Source: Smallanthus sonchifolius | Taxonomy: Eukaryota > Streptophyta > Magnoliopsida > Asterales > Asteraceae | Assembly: GCA_023525975.1 (NCBI GenBank) | Contig: CM042022.1 | Coordinates: 64,748,001 to 64,812,000 of the forward strand | DNA length: 64,000 bases | Direction: 5' to 3' | Shown: piece by piece, positions 20,831 through 33,504 of the stretch | Position numbering within the stretch: the stretch's first letter is position 1 | How the letters are laid out: each line of letters starts with the position of its first letter | The notes under the pieces: generated by a model | The model's database searches: none | Seen by the model: only the letters and a program-made list of their open reading frames with translations | Told to the model about the DNA's origin: nothing | Made by a program: the position numbers and the translations under genes

Positions 20831-23800
20831 TACAAACATAACAAGGTGGCTTTGTTAGATCCTAACATGTCAGAGGCCATAAACTTTCAAGGGAGTATCG
20901 GATTTCTTAATCGTTCACGACTTCATGTCGCATTATCTGCAGACCCATACATCAGTCTGGTGTATATTCAACAGTTTTGGGACACAGTTCATTCAGATAC
21001 TGACGTAGAACCTCATGTTTTTCGTGCCACTATCAACAATACGGAGATTGCTATATCTGAAGAAACTATTCGTGCTGCTCTTTCACTAGGTGGTGCTGCT
21101 GATGATCCTATATCATATCCTAATCCTTTGATCATGGGATGCTTTCAGAGGATGGGTTACCGTGGATGCCCTAATGATACACAAGCACGTAAAGGTGGTT
21201 TGGTGGGTAAATGGAGATACTTCATGCATGTGATTATTCAATGTCTCTCTCATCGTAAAGCTGGTACAGTTGGCTTAAAGACTGCTCTTCAAGCTACAAT
21301 GGTAGCTTTGACGTTGAACAAATGATTCAATTTTGCAAGATATATCTATCGGGAGATGGTTATGCAAATCACACCTGCTGAAGGTCAAGGATTCCTTATG
21401 TATCCTCGGTTTATCCATATGATTCTGAATCATCTTCATTCTGATCTCCCACAGCATCCGATTAGATTAACTTTGACGCCGATGTCCAAGCGTATCTTTA
21501 CGGATTGCACTAAGGTGAAACAACAGAATCAAGCGTTGATTCCTGTTAATACTCCATTGTTTGGTCACTTAATCAATCCTGATTATGTTGAACCACCAAA
21601 TGACAACTGGTTTCATCCTGATGAGATAGCTCAAGTACAAGGTCAGAATGTTCAACAACAACAACAACAACAACCACAACAACCTATTCCACAAGTACAA
21701 GTTCAACAACAACAAGAAGTTCCCGTACAACAACCTATTCCACAAGTACAAGTTCCACAACAACAAGTTCCACAACATCAAATTCCTATTCAAGAACAAG
21801 TTCGAATTCCACAAGCTCAGGTTGAAATACGTGTTAATGAACCTGTTCTAGAAGAGGTCGTTCATGAACATGAACAAGATCTAGGGATGAATATGGATGA
21901 CTTTGTTGATGAAGCTGTGAACTCGCCCATTCATGAAGCTGAAGTGAATGTGGTGACAGAGAATGAGTCGAGTTCTAGCTCAAGTGATACAATTTTACCT
22001 ATTTCTGAAGAAACCGATTCTGATGATTCTAGAGATTTTCCCTCAGATCATTATGAAAGGTTGGCTCGTATACCATTGGCTAATGCTGGTAAACGCCTTA
22101 AATATACAGCCAAAAGACAACGACGTAAGTCTGTTCGGGATCCTCCTTCCGGATCAGTACTTGGAAAAAGAACATTAGTGGATAAGAGTTCTGACAATGA
22201 TTTTAATCTGGATCCTAAAGCGCCAAAGCTTATGGCTGCTTCAATTGCTGCTGCTCAATCTTCACATAATGTAGAGGATGTTACCTTTGTTGCTTCCTTA
22301 ATTGTCACACCTCCACATTCTAAAGATCAATCTCCTGTTCAAACTCCTTTTCCTCCTGTGATTATTCCGACTCCTAGTACTTCAGTGCCTCAATCTTCGG
22401 CTGGTCCTTCTAATCCTTCTGATTCTGATCGGATTACTTTCCTTGAATCTCAAGTGCTTGCTTTACAAACTCATGTGGATACTCTTGTATCTACTGATAC
22501 TCAACGACAGCTGGTGATTCAGACTCAAGCTACGCAGATTGCTGCTATGCAGGCATTAGTGTCCAAGCTTGTTGAGCGTCTTGACGCTCAAGGGGAGTTA
22601 AGGATACGTGATGCATGTCACACTGAGTATATTCAAAGACATGATGATAAAGACAATGATCCTTCTGGTAATATTGAGGGTGATCGTCAATACGCTGACG
22701 TTGATCCTATATCTAAAGTTCAGGGGGAGTCGACATCACAATCCATTGATGGAAACAAAGATATTTCTGGAGTTAATGAAGAAGAAATCTTATTATTGGA
22801 GTTCTTTGCAGAGTCTGAGGAGGAAGAAGCTGAAAATATAGCATGTCTTAATGACATAGATGAATTATTCAATGACATAGAAGATGATGTGTCGGAAAAT
22901 GAAATAGAAGAAGGAGAGATACTGGAGATAGAGATAGGGAAAAGTCAAGATAAAGTGATTTATGAAGGCTGTGGTGGTCTTAATGTCCCTTATAACTTCA
23001 TCCAAGATGATGTTATTCCTAAGTTTAATTATGAAGGAGCAACAGATTCTATGGACTCATTTGAAGACATCACACTGCCTGAAGATACTGCTGATTTTAA
23101 GATTGATACTGATCATGAAAACATTCAATCCAATACAGATGCTGAAGCTAATACTACTCACACTGAGTCTCCAAAGGTGAATAAAGAACCTGTGATGTAC
23201 AGAAATATAGGTATGACCAGAGAACAGTGGAGAGAAGTTGTGAATAGCTGGATGAATGTGCTACCCAAGTCTCAAGCACAACCTGCTCAGAAAGAAAACT
23301 ATGTGAATAAAGAGAGGTGTGTAGGAAGAATCATAAGTTGGTTTTATGATAATGACACAAAATTATTTGCTATTAAAAGATCTGATGGTGTTCAGTACTT
23401 AAAGTCGAGGATCAAGTATTTCAATACCTTGCCAAGGTGTGAAATGAATGGTCTAGCTTCAAAGCCACTTATTAATAGAGCTAAGTTTGGATTAGCTAAT
23501 GTGATAGCAAATCTGATCAAGAGAGAAGGTGGTTCGGGGAAGTATGAAAGACTAAAGCCTCAAAAAGGAAAGAGAGTAAAGAACATAGATCAAAAGAATG
23601 GGAAAGTGACCAGGAAGTACAAATTCAAACCAGTACGTGCTGTACACAGGATACCATTGAAGAAGATTCCTCAAGATTTTCTTGGGAATATGAAATGGTG
23701 GTATGTCGATGTTAATACTGGTGAAGCAAGGATTGAAGACAAAGATAATAAGGTCATTGTATGTTTCTATGATGCAATGAATCTTATCAATTTTTCAAAG

Positions 23801-23953
23801 AAAGATCAGAGAACGCTGAGAAAGAATGAAATCATGTTCACTGATGAATGGAAAGAACAAGGATTGCAGTACAAGCGAGTGTTGGAGATATGTAGAAGAT
23901 ATGGAGTGCATGCAGGCAGCAGATTACCAGATAATTGGAAGAGCTCATCATGA
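20813..23953 (+). pseudogene. C1 extra ORF in the env position, one in-frame stop
   Basis: This ORF of about 1,046 codons is open apart from TGA at 21323-21325. I do not recognise a characterised function. The N-terminal domain (residues 1-220) has SLVYIQQFWDT, EIAISEETIRAALSLG and GFLMYPRF. A Gln-rich repeat follows (about 278-330, QQQPQQPIPQVQVQ-like), then acidic Ser-rich stretches, a predicted coiled coil (about 532-596, ITFLESQVLALQTHVDTL) and a C-terminal domain (about 830-980) with RIISWFYDND, YFNTLPRCEMNGLA and WWYVDVNTGE. No signal peptide or membrane span is evident, which argues against a true envelope protein. D has a homologous broken ORF in the same place (52536-56689). Sireviruses are known for such env-position ORFs. 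Confidence 0.8.
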
Positions 23954-23982
23954 AGACAGAAGACTGAAGATCAAGCTATTGT

Positions 23983-23994
23983 CAAGGGGGAGTC
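23983..23994 (+). other. Polypurine tract of C1
   Basis: The caagggggagtc sequence directly precedes the TGTTAG start of the 3' LTR. Similar tracts occur inside the element (17527-17536, 22722-22731), in keeping with the multiple-PPT trait of Sireviruses. Confidence 0.85.
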
Positions 23995-24479
23995 TGTTAG
24001 GACATAGTTTGTAATGACAAAAGCTTTGTAGTAGTTTATATCTTATGTCTTTATGTTTTTGTAATGTAATAATGTTCTAAGTGAACTTGTTAAGTTATGC
24101 AAGTTATGAACAAGTTCGCCTAGTCTAACAGAGGGGAACTTGTTAAGTTCGCTTAAGTCTATCTGAGGCGAACTTGTTAAGTTCGCTTAGTCTGTTAGAG
24201 GCGAACTTGTTAAGTTCGCCTAATGCAGGTCAGTAGTCTATATATAGATGTTACAGAGTCAGTTTGAAGATAGAACAGGATCGATCAGAACTAGAACAAA
24301 GTTGAACGATTGAGTCTGTAAACTCTATTGAGAATTGGAATACAAGCGTGAATGTTATTTACTTGATTGTCTCTATTGTCTTTTGTGTATGCAATCGTTG
24401 ATTCGTTGGATTCCGCACTCTGAGTTAACCACACGTCTTATCATGAGAACGATCTGTAGAAGTGACACGAGGACCTACA
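23995..24479 (+). mobile_element. C1 3' LTR
   Basis: This 485-bp LTR matches the 5' LTR. The palindrome array is reduced to units at 24133, 24167 and 24200 plus a scrambled remnant near 24082-24120. The TATA box is at 24239-24246. The LTR ends CTACA and is followed by GAGGG, the right TSD. Confidence 0.95.
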
Positions 24480-24900
24480 GAGGGCATGGCCATGTCTGAT
24501 TCTACACATGGCCATGTCATAAATCTTTAATTTCATCAGGTGGGCATGGTTATGTCGGTCTACACATGGCCGAGTTTGGGAATTGTTGTGGGCATTAGGT
24601 TCACATGGCCATGTCTGATTCTGCACATGGCCATGTTATAAGTCTTTAGTTTCATCAGGTGGACATGGTTATGTCAGTCTGCACAAGGCCATGTCTGGGA
24701 ACTGTTGTGGGCATCAGGTTCACATGGCCATGTATGATTTCGCACATGGCCATGTCAGATTTCTTGTTTCTTCAAAATTCCTCATTCTTGGGGTATTTGC
24801 TTGGGTTTAACCCATGGGAGTCTAAGGGAGGTTGTATATCATTACTAATGGTGTTATTTACGGTGTTTACTTGTAGGTAAAGCTCTGGTTTGATGTCTCG
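24480..24900 (+). mobile_element. Family A LTR-1, segment 2 of 3
   Basis: The family A LTR continues between the C1 and B insertions. 24480-24484 is the C1 TSD and 24896-24900 (TCTCG) is the left TSD of B. It aligns to 48797-49197 of LTR-2. Most of the segment is the ACATGGCCATGT repeat. Confidence 0.88.
24485..24765 (+). repeat. ACATGGCCATGT palindrome array in LTR-1
   Basis: The 12-bp palindrome ACATGGCCATGT (e.g. 24603-24614) and close variants (ACATGGTTATGT) occur about ten times. They are arranged in a larger unit of about 118 bp repeated nearly 2.5 times (starts near 24485, 24603 and 24721). LTR-2 has the same array at 48797-49045. Confidence 0.9.
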
Positions 24901-27510
24901 TGTAACATCCCGAAAACTTATCTATCTAAATGTGTCGGGTCAATGAGGGAACATGGCCTTATTTCCTTTACAACTTTGACTATAACGGTTTCACATGGTA
25001 CTTGGTGTATAAGGTTAAAGGACCCATTTAGTCTTAATTTTAAAGGTTCGAGTTGGAAACAAGCCAAAGGAGTTTAGTAGGGACCCGAAACGAAACGTTA
25101 AGAGATTTAAAAACCCTCTTTGCACAAACCCTAGGCCAATCGGCCTAGGTTTGCATCAGACATAAGAAAATGGAGAGCGCAAGGGAGAGAGGGGACGACC
25201 GGAGGTCTCACGGTGGTTCCTCGGAAGCAACAAGCTAAGGAGGAACGTCACCATTCGAAAGGTAAACTTCAAAACCCACTATTTACCTCCTCGTATTTGA
25301 TATTTCATGAAAAAGACCTGACTAGGGTTGTGGGACTGTGGTTACGGTGGTTGGAGGAGTACATGGGAGAGGAGGCGGTGGCAGGGGCGGCTACTAGTGG
25401 TGACAGCATGGTGATGGAGAGCCGTGGTGACTGCCGGCGACGGGCTAGGGTGTGCGGCTGGGATACGACGACCGAGAAGGAGAGAAAAGAGATAAGAAAA
25501 GAGAAGAAGAAGGTGACGAAGAGGTGGTTTTGGCCGACAACAGTCGGAGACGGTTGTGGTGGCGTGTCCCGACGCCGGACGGCAGGAAGAAGGGAGTGAG
25601 GGCGTTTGACGTGGAAAGAGGAACCGGTTAGGGTTTCTCACGGCTAGAAAGGGCGACGAGAGGACGATGGTGGTACACAAAGGGATGACGGAACACCGTG
25701 GTGGTTCATGGTGGTGGTGTATGGTGATGGTGGTTCACTGTGATGGACAAGGATGAGGATGGGATCGGGTAATACCCGATTAGGGTTTAGTGAGCATGGG
25801 GTTTGCATGGCGGATTTGGAACGTGCATGGGGAGTCTCGGTCCGTGTACGGGTAACCTTTGAGACTAAGGTTTTGTGTGGCACGTGAACGTGCATGCATG
25901 GGAGTCCCAGATGGGTCTAGGGTAACCGAATTCGAGTGGACACGTGATTTAGGGTTTCTGCATAGATAAAGGGGTTGTGCGGATGAAACGAGTATCTGGA
26001 ACATTTATATTTATACTTTACCGACGCATGTGTAGGGTGTACACTGACCATGTGATCATACGTTGACAGGTTCGGATTTCGTGCGAGGAGACCGTAGCAG
26101 TGCAGAAGTTAGATCAACGTAACCGGTGAGTTTCTAATCCCCTCTTTTAAATGCTTTAAATGTTTTGGGGCTATCGTACATACTTTCAAGACGTGTTTTA
26201 TTATATTAATTGTGTATTGAGATTTGGGGTCTAACCCGATGAGTTCATGAAGTTAAATAATTAAATGTAGGATTAAGGGACTGTGTGTGTCCATAGGACG
26301 TGCGGGTTACAGGTGGGTATATGGTCACCGGTTGTATAGTGACCTAACATGGGTGAGTCGAGATTGCAGTTAGGAGGTGTCACAGGGTGTTCATGTACGT
26401 GGTATGTGCCTAAATAATGAGATATAGTATTTTTGCATGTGTGCTGCTTTATTAGTAGTCTATTGTGTTATGAGTTAGTCGGGGTGAGTCGGGATATAAG
26501 CTAGACGCTTATGAATACATGTAGGATATCTTATCCTAGTGCTATGTTTGAAGTGCAGGTGCTGTTAATGAATTATGTATATTGAGTATATTGTTATGTT
26601 GTGGGTATTGTGTCGTTGTCCTTGTGACACGGCGGGTATTGTGTTTGCATTGTTGTCATTAAGACACGGCAAACGGTATTGTGGAGGACTATGTCCTTTG
26701 GGAGGTCACCAAAGGTGACGATGTCCTACAGGATAGTGATGAGCTCGGGGTGTGTCGAATGCCCTGACGAGGGTGTAGCGAAGAGGTATGTGTTTGTGTG
26801 CTTATATATTTGTGTTAAATTGCATGTAAGCGTTGAGTTATATTTATTGTGCATGAGATAGTAATATTGTGGTGAGTTGAGTTAGATTGACCGTTGTGTC
26901 TGGATTGTGATGTGGTGCATACAATTATTATGTCAATTGATTTGTAAGAGCCTTGGTCAAGGCTGAGTAAGTTGATGTTTAGGGATTGGTTGTGTTAGCT
27001 AAGTGTCGAGTTAATACGCGTACTTGAGTATGAGTTATTAGTGTAGTAAGTTCGACCTATGTCGATAAGACTGTGGGATTATTATTATTATGGGATGAGT
27101 CTTGGGTAATGAGCAATTATGGGATATCGGGAGATAACAGTGGTTATCTAATGGTTAATGAATTGTGGATCTAATTTATAAGGACCGTTGGTCCTGAGTA
27201 AATTTTAAATAACTTTTGAGACGAGTTGGCTTTTAATCAAACTAAACAATTAGAACTCACTCAGCGTAGCTAACTTTGTGTGTACGATAGATTGTTTTAT
27301 AGGTAAGCATTACGTTGACGTATTTTGGCTTGGGAGCGGTGCTACTCGGATTGGTGAGCAAGCATTCTTCAGGTAACTTAATGACATTAAATAGTAATTA
27401 ATGTTTTTAGAAAGACTTTCGTTGTACTTTAAAATATCTAAAATGAGTATTTTCAAGGGAATAACCCGTTATGAGAACCAACTGTAGGGTGCCTGGTTTG
27501 GGGCCTTACA
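24901..27510 (+). mobile_element. B 5' LTR
   Basis: This 2,610-bp LTR aligns end to end with 30892-33504, with scattered substitutions and small indels visible from the first 60 bp onward, so the insertion is older than G. The short ORFs inside it, on both strands, are also in the 3' LTR and have no family resemblance. Confidence 0.92.
26610..26775 (+). repeat. Cluster of different short hairpins in the B LTR
   Basis: Within 165 bp several separate dyads occur: GTGTC...GACAC (26610-26630), AGGAC-TAT-GTCCT (26685-26697), GTCACC-AAA-GGTGAC (26705-26719), TCCT-AC-AGGA (near 26723-26733) and CCCT-GACG-AGGG (26762-26773). The 3' LTR has the same cluster at about 32610-32770 with small changes. 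Confidence 0.75.
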
Positions 27511-30500
27511 AGTTGGTATCGGAGTTTTGGTTTAAGAAAAAGGTGGTGTTTTTAAACAAATAAAATGCCTTAACTTAAACTGAGAACGGGACGAGGGTGA
27601 AACGAATGCCACCATGAGTAACCGCGAGCCAAGAGGTACGTCTTTCGAGTTGAGCAGTAATTATTATTTACCATTTATGTAGTATTACACTAGGTGAAGT
27701 AATCGGTGCAAGTAAGTGATTTATGGTTCCATGTGGGATCATGATGTGTGCTATGTGCTAGAGTAGTAGTAGAACTACGTGAACTTGTGTGGTGAGATTA
27801 AATGAGACGATGATGTGAATCGAGTAATGTGGAGTAGCATTAATTGTGACTATGTGAGATAGTTGGTGTGTCGATATGATCTAGTAATATTGTGTGTAAC
27901 CTTGGATGGTGTGAAATTGTGTTGAATATGATGATATGCTAGATTGTTATGCGGTGCTTTGTGAGTTGTGTGGGATGCATGTACATCCGGTGTGTGTGAA
28001 AGATAGAAAGCGAGAGTGAATATGATGGGAAAGGTTTAGAATTCGAGCAGTAATGTGGACCACCAAATTTCATTTGATCACCGTGATTTGGCAGTCTATG
28101 ATTACCCTCATATTCTGAATTTGTGCCCAAAATGATCACTCTAACGTTCTATCTTGAGTAGGATTACGAGGCTAAGACAAGCGTACGAGTTTGGGCAGGT
28201 GTGGAACTCTTACTAAGAGGAGTGCAGATCGACAGGTCAAGCCGACGACTGTCGTAGATGGAGCTGATGGTAAGATAGGGGTGATATTAGCGTTCCTCGC
28301 TCTAAGTGTGACTAGAGCTTCGGTCGGCAACATACCGTGTGGAGCTATGATTGAAAAGACGGAATGGAGAAGGAGAGTAGTGTTAGCTATACGTGATTTT
28401 CCTCCATGATGTGGACATGCATGGTGGAGAGATCGACCGCTTGCAGCGGTTAAGAGAGTTATGTTTTAGGAGGAACCAGAAGCGGACACACCAGATGCAC
28501 CTGACGTGGTCTAGTAGTGAATTGGCGGGTAGTGTTCGAGATGGTCGATTGCTTGACGATTAGTTAGTGTGGCAGTTGTCACGAGAGAGTTCAGGGTGAT
28601 TTGATATTTTGATTGATTAGACGTTTATATGGGGTGACGCTCAATTCAAATATTGGCTATTTTATTTTCACATTTATGGTGAGTCTTACCGCATAGTGAT
28701 TTGAACATAATTAACTATAATTGTGTTTGTGACGACGTATGATTGTGTTTACATTAGTGGAATAAGTGCGGTATGCTATGAGTATGTGATTACATTCTAA
28801 ATGATGTGACTTAGCATTAAATGTGATCTTGGCTGTAATGCTAGGGCTTGGTCGATTAGACTATATGAATAGGCCAGTGTATAGCTGAGTTGATTAGTTA
28901 AGTGTGTCTACGGTCGTAAGATAGTGTCACCTATGTGTTATGCTTAGGTGATGTGTGAAGTGTAAGGGGTGTGTTTGGCCTTACTATGATATTAAATGTC
29001 TTTATATCTTAAGGCATAGATCTTTGCGAGGTAAATGTTTTGGTGCTTAAGGGCATGAGAGAGTTTTGTGAATAAACTTGTATGTCGTTAATTGAGTTTC
29101 TTATGTGTATGAGTATTTGTGTCACGTACTTAATAGTCATGGCGGGAGATCAAGCGTACGCTTGATATTGTGTCTGGCATTAGTCAGGCGGGAGATCAAG
29201 TGTATGCTTGATATGGTGTTGACTTTTGTCAATAGGTTATTATGCCTGACGGCAGTCGGGCGGGAGAACGTGTTTGCTGGTGCCTTCGGGCCAAAAACAT
29301 GATATACTTGTGTGTCTATAAATGACGAGGTCATATTTTATGCGTGTAGATTTACCCCGATCTAGCTAGTTGTGTGTGTGCACTTTGTGCTAGTTAGAAG
29401 GTTGAGTTACTAGTACATGTGTAGAACAATGTGTGTTCTGTAGTTATGTGTGTCGGTGTGTGTCCTTGTAGTACACGCTTAGTCGTGCATAAGACGGATG
29501 GTTAGTGTGCTCAAGTACGGTATTTCTATCTTGATGATTTTCTCGACTATGATACATCAAGGTGATGCGAGGAGTTTTGACGTCTTTTTAGGCGATCAGT
29601 GAGGTGCTCTTATGAAATTCCTATGCTTATATCTCGGGAATTCAGAGCACGAAGCCAGTGGGTGGACCTGTGAGAGTAGACGATGAAAGCATTTCCGTGG
29701 ACGCTTGACCAAAATGCTTATGATGAGATCGAGGTAATGACGCTGAAGATATCATCAAAAAGTTAACAAGACGACGAATAGCTGAGGCTTGTGAGCAGGC
29801 GGACTTCATTTTCGTACATGATAAATGAGATGCGGATGGGGATCGCATGGTAATGGTAGAGCAACATAGAGAAAGGTGAAACCCAGGAGGGGCACGTGGA
29901 AGATTGCACGTAAGTGACTAAGAGGGATATGCCTACGTTGGTAAATCCAAGACCAAATTAATATGAGCTCCTGTGGAGCATTCAAGGAAAGCAAGCGCTT
30001 AGATGTTGAAACAGACACAACAAAGGCATATGAGCCTTGAGAAACATCGAGAGCTAATGAAGATGACCCTGACGTTGGGTGTGTACGTACCTACGTGACG
30101 TAATGAATGCGTGGTAATGAATTAAAGAGTTACTTCGATAAAGAAATTAGTGGAGACAAGGGTAGCTTTGCACGAGCTCCTGAAGATCATCGGAGAAAGA
30201 CATTAGGGATGCCCTTATGGGTAGGGCGATGGGTGTGAGTTTGAGGAATCATCACAAGATGGCAATTGTAGAAATAAGAGGAGCATGACAGACACATGTT
30301 AGTAAAGCAACTATTACTCTGGTAGGTGAACGAAAAGGACCTACTTGGAGAGGATGATCGTCGGAATGACGAAATCATGTAGATTATGCAAGAGACAAAG
30401 GGAAATTGTGCCCGTAACCCAGAATGAAACATGACAATGAGCGGATAACTGGCGGTGTTGTACTACGCGGCACTAGAGATGATATGTGCGGTAGTGTTAA

Positions 30501-30891
30501 GGACATTAAGAACGACGAGGTATTGTCAAAGACAAAAACAACGAGACCCTCGTGAAAGGATTGATATTCAAGGAAATTTCGGATAGCAAGTGCAGGGTTA
30601 ACGAGAGTCGAAAATGGAGCTTTTGGCTAACGACTGGAGAGACGAGAGGCGAAGGAATGTGTAGGTGAAACCTACGTGTCACAAAGTTGAAAACGAGCAA
30701 TGGAGAAGATTTCTTTAAACACCAAGATTGGTGACCATGTGGAAAAGTAAAGTTCAGGAGGATACGTATATGAAAGAGAACGGGTAGCACCTAAGGGTTT
30801 TGGTGCACGGGTAAGAATAAAAAGGAGGAGTTGTGTTGGTTTGTGCCGACGAAGGATTCGAGGACGAATCCTCTTTTAAGGAGGGTACACT
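27511..30891 (+). other. B internal region, no recognised coding sequence
   Basis: This 3.4-kb stretch has only short chance-length ORFs. I could not find a zinc knuckle, protease, RT, integrase or chromodomain motif in the frames I read. Just before the 3' LTR, attcgaggacgaatcctc and a purine-rich ttaaggaggg mark a gypsy-type terminus. Either all coding sequence has decayed beyond recognition, or the element was non-coding when it moved. Confidence 0.7.
27514..27524 (+). other. Degenerate primer-binding site of B
   Basis: TGGTATCGGAG lies three bases after the 5' LTR end. It is one change away from the initiator tRNA-Met type TGGTATCAGAG. Confidence 0.7.
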
Positions 30892-33504
30892 TGTAACAGC
30901 CCGAAAACATATCTATCTAAATGGGACGGGTCAATGAGGGAACATGGCCTTATTTCCTTTACAACTTTGACTATAACGGTTTCACGTGGTGCTTAGTGTA
31001 TAAGGATAAAGGACCCATTTAGCCGTTATTTTAAAGGTTCGAGTTGGAAACAAGCCAAAGGAGTTTAGGAGGGACCCGAAACTAAATGTTAAGAGATTTA
31101 AAAACCCTCTTTGAGCAAACCCTAGGCCAATGGCCCTAGGCTTGCATCGGACGGCAGCAAAGGTAAAGCTCAAGGGAGACAGGGGACGACCGGAGGTCTC
31201 ACGGTGGTTCCTCGGCGGCAACGAGCTAAGGAGGAGCATCACCATTCGAAAGTAAACTTCTAAACCCACTATGTACCTCCTCGTATTCGATATTTCTTGA
31301 AAAAGACCCGACTAGGGTTGTGGGACTGTGGTTACGGTGGTTGGAGGAGTAAACGGGAGAGGAGGCGGTGGCAGGGGTGGCTACGAGTGGTGATAGCATG
31401 GTGATGGAGAGTCGTGGTGACTACCGGCGACGGGCTGAGGTGTGCGGCTGGGAGACGACGGCCGAGAAGGAGAGAAAAGAGAAAAGAAAAGAGAAAGAAG
31501 AAGGTGACGACGAGGTGGTTTTGGCCGACAACAGCCGGAGACGGCTTTGGTGGCTTGTCCCGACGGCGGACGGCAGGAAGAAGGTAGTGAGGGTGTTTGA
31601 CGTAGAAAGAGGAAACGGTTAGGGTTTCTCACGGCTAGAAAGGGGTGACGAGAGGACGATGGTGGTACACAACGGGATGATGGAACACCATGGTGGTTCA
31701 CGGTGGTGGTGTATGGTGATGGTGGTTCACTATACTGGACAAGGATGAGGATGGGATCGGGTAATACCTGATTAGGGTTTAATGAGCATGGGGTTTGCAT
31801 GGCGGATTTGGAACGTGCATGGGGAGTCTCGGTCCGTGAATGGGTAACCTTTGAGACTATGGTTTTTCATGGCATGTGAACGTGCATGCATGCGAGTCCT
31901 AGATGGGTCTAGGGTAACCCGATTTGAGTGGACACGTTATTTAGGGTTTCTGCATGGATAAAGGGGTTGTGTGGATGAAACGAGTATCTAGAACATTTAT
32001 ATTTATACATAACCGACGCATGTATAGGGTGTACTCTGACCATGTGATCATACGTTGACAGTTTCGGGTTTCATGCGAGGAGACCGTAGCAGTGTAGAAG
32101 TTAGATTAGCGTAACCGGTGAGTTTCTAATCCCCTCTTTTAAATTTTTTAAACGTTTTGGGGTATCGTACTTACTTTCAAGACGTGTTTTTTTTACATTA
32201 ATTGTTTATCGAGCTTTGAGGTCTAACCCGATGAGTTCATGAAGTTAAATAGTTAAATGTGGGATTAAGGGACTGTGTGTGTCCATATGACGTGCAGGTT
32301 ACAGGTGGGTATATGGTCACGAGTTGTATAGTGACTAACATGGGTGAGTCAGGATTGTAGTTAGGAGGTGTCACCGAGTGTGCATATACGTGGTATGTGC
32401 CTAAATAATGAGATATAGTATTTGTATGTGTGCTGCTATATTAGCAGTGTATTGTGTTAAGAGTTAGTCAGGGTGAGTCGGGATATAAGCTAAACGCTTA
32501 TGAATACGTGTAGGATATCTTATCCGAGTGCTATGTGTGAGGTGCAGGTGAAGTTAATGAATTATGTATATAGAGTATATTGTTATGTGATTATACATGT
32601 GTTGTGTGTATTGTGTCATTGTCCTTGTGACACGGCGGGTATTGTGTTTGCATTGTTGTCATTATGACACGGCAAACGGGATTATAGAGGACTATGTCCT
32701 TCGGGAGGTCACCAAAGGTGACGATGTCCAATAGGACAGTGATGTGTGTCAAATGCCCTGACGAGGGTGCATCGAAGAGGTATGTGTTTGTGTGCTTATA
32801 TATTTGTGTTAAATTGCATGCAAGCGTTGAGTTATATTTATTGTGCATAAGATAGTAATATTGTGGTGAGTCGAGTTAGATTGACCGTTGTGTCTGGATT
32901 GTGATGTGGTGCTCACAACTGTTATGTTAGTTGATTTGTAAAAGCCTTGGTCAAGGCTGAGTAAGTTGATGTTTAGGGATTGGTTGTGTTAACCAAGTGT
33001 CTAGTTAATACGCGTACTTGAGTATGAGTTATTAGTGTAGTAAGTTCGACCTATGTTGATAAGACTGTGGGATTATTATTATTATGGGATGAGTCTTGGG
33101 TAATGAGCTATTATGGGATATCGGCAGATAACAGTGGTTATCTAATGGTTAATGAATTGTGGATCTAATTTATAAGGATCGTGGGTCCTGAGTAAAGTTT
33201 AAATAACTTTTGAGACGAGTTGGCTTTTAATTAAACTAAACTATTAGAACTCACTCAGCGTAGCTGACTTTGTGTGTACGATAGATTGTTTTGCAGGCAA
33301 GCATTACGTTGGCGTATCTTGGCTTGGGGGCGGTGCTACTCGGATTGGTGTGCAAGCATTCGTGAGGTAATTTAATGACATTAAATAGTAATTAAAGTTT
33401 TTAGAAAGACTTCCGCTGTAATTTAAAATATCTAAAATAAGTATTTTCAAGGGAATAACCCGTTATGAGAACCAACTGTAAGGTGCCTGGTTTGGGGAGT
33501 TACA
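30892..33504 (+). mobile_element. B 3' LTR
   Basis: This 2,613-bp LTR is the partner of 24901-27510. It starts TGTAACAGCCCG and ends GAGTTACA, followed by the right TSD TCTCG. Confidence 0.92.

Larger units (their letters stand above)
5421..24479 (+). mobile_element. C1: large Sirevirus-like Ty1/copia element
   Basis: This is a complete LTR retrotransposon with a perfect 5-bp TSD, GAGGG, at 5416-5420 and 24480-24484. The LTRs start TGTTAGGACATAG and end GACCTACA. Between them lie a PBS, gag, PR-IN-RT-RNase H in copia order (integrase before RT), a 2.2-kb non-coding stretch, a 1,046-codon extra ORF and a polypurine tract. C2 (11892-17446) is nested in its RT. Without C2 it is about 13.5 kb, long for copia but typical of Sireviruses, which carry an env-position ORF and repeated GGGGGAG tracts. 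Frameshifts, stops and an integrase active-site substitution make it non-functional. Confidence 0.93.
24901..33504 (+). mobile_element. B: non-coding LTR retrotransposon with 2.6-kb LTRs
   Basis: This is a complete insertion into family A LTR-1, with TSD TCTCG at 24896-24900 and 33505-33509. The LTRs start TGTAAC and end CTTACA or GTTACA. A degenerate PBS follows the 5' LTR, and an attcgaggacgaatcc signature plus a purine tract precede the 3' LTR, which suggests a Ty3/gypsy origin. The 3.4-kb interior has no credible coding region. It fits a large retrotransposon derivative moved by enzymes of another element. Confidence 0.88.

Noticed and set aside
25213..25895. Arg/Gly-rich and Pro/Ser-rich ORFs in the B LTR (and copies at 31368-31800)
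   Set aside because: They lie wholly within LTR sequence, differ between the two LTR copies by frameshifting indels, and are low-complexity G-rich readings on both strands.
28191..30790. Short ORFs in the B interior as possible captured host exons
   Set aside because: All are under 100 codons, overlap on both strands, and show no recognisable motif, splice-site pattern or codon structure.
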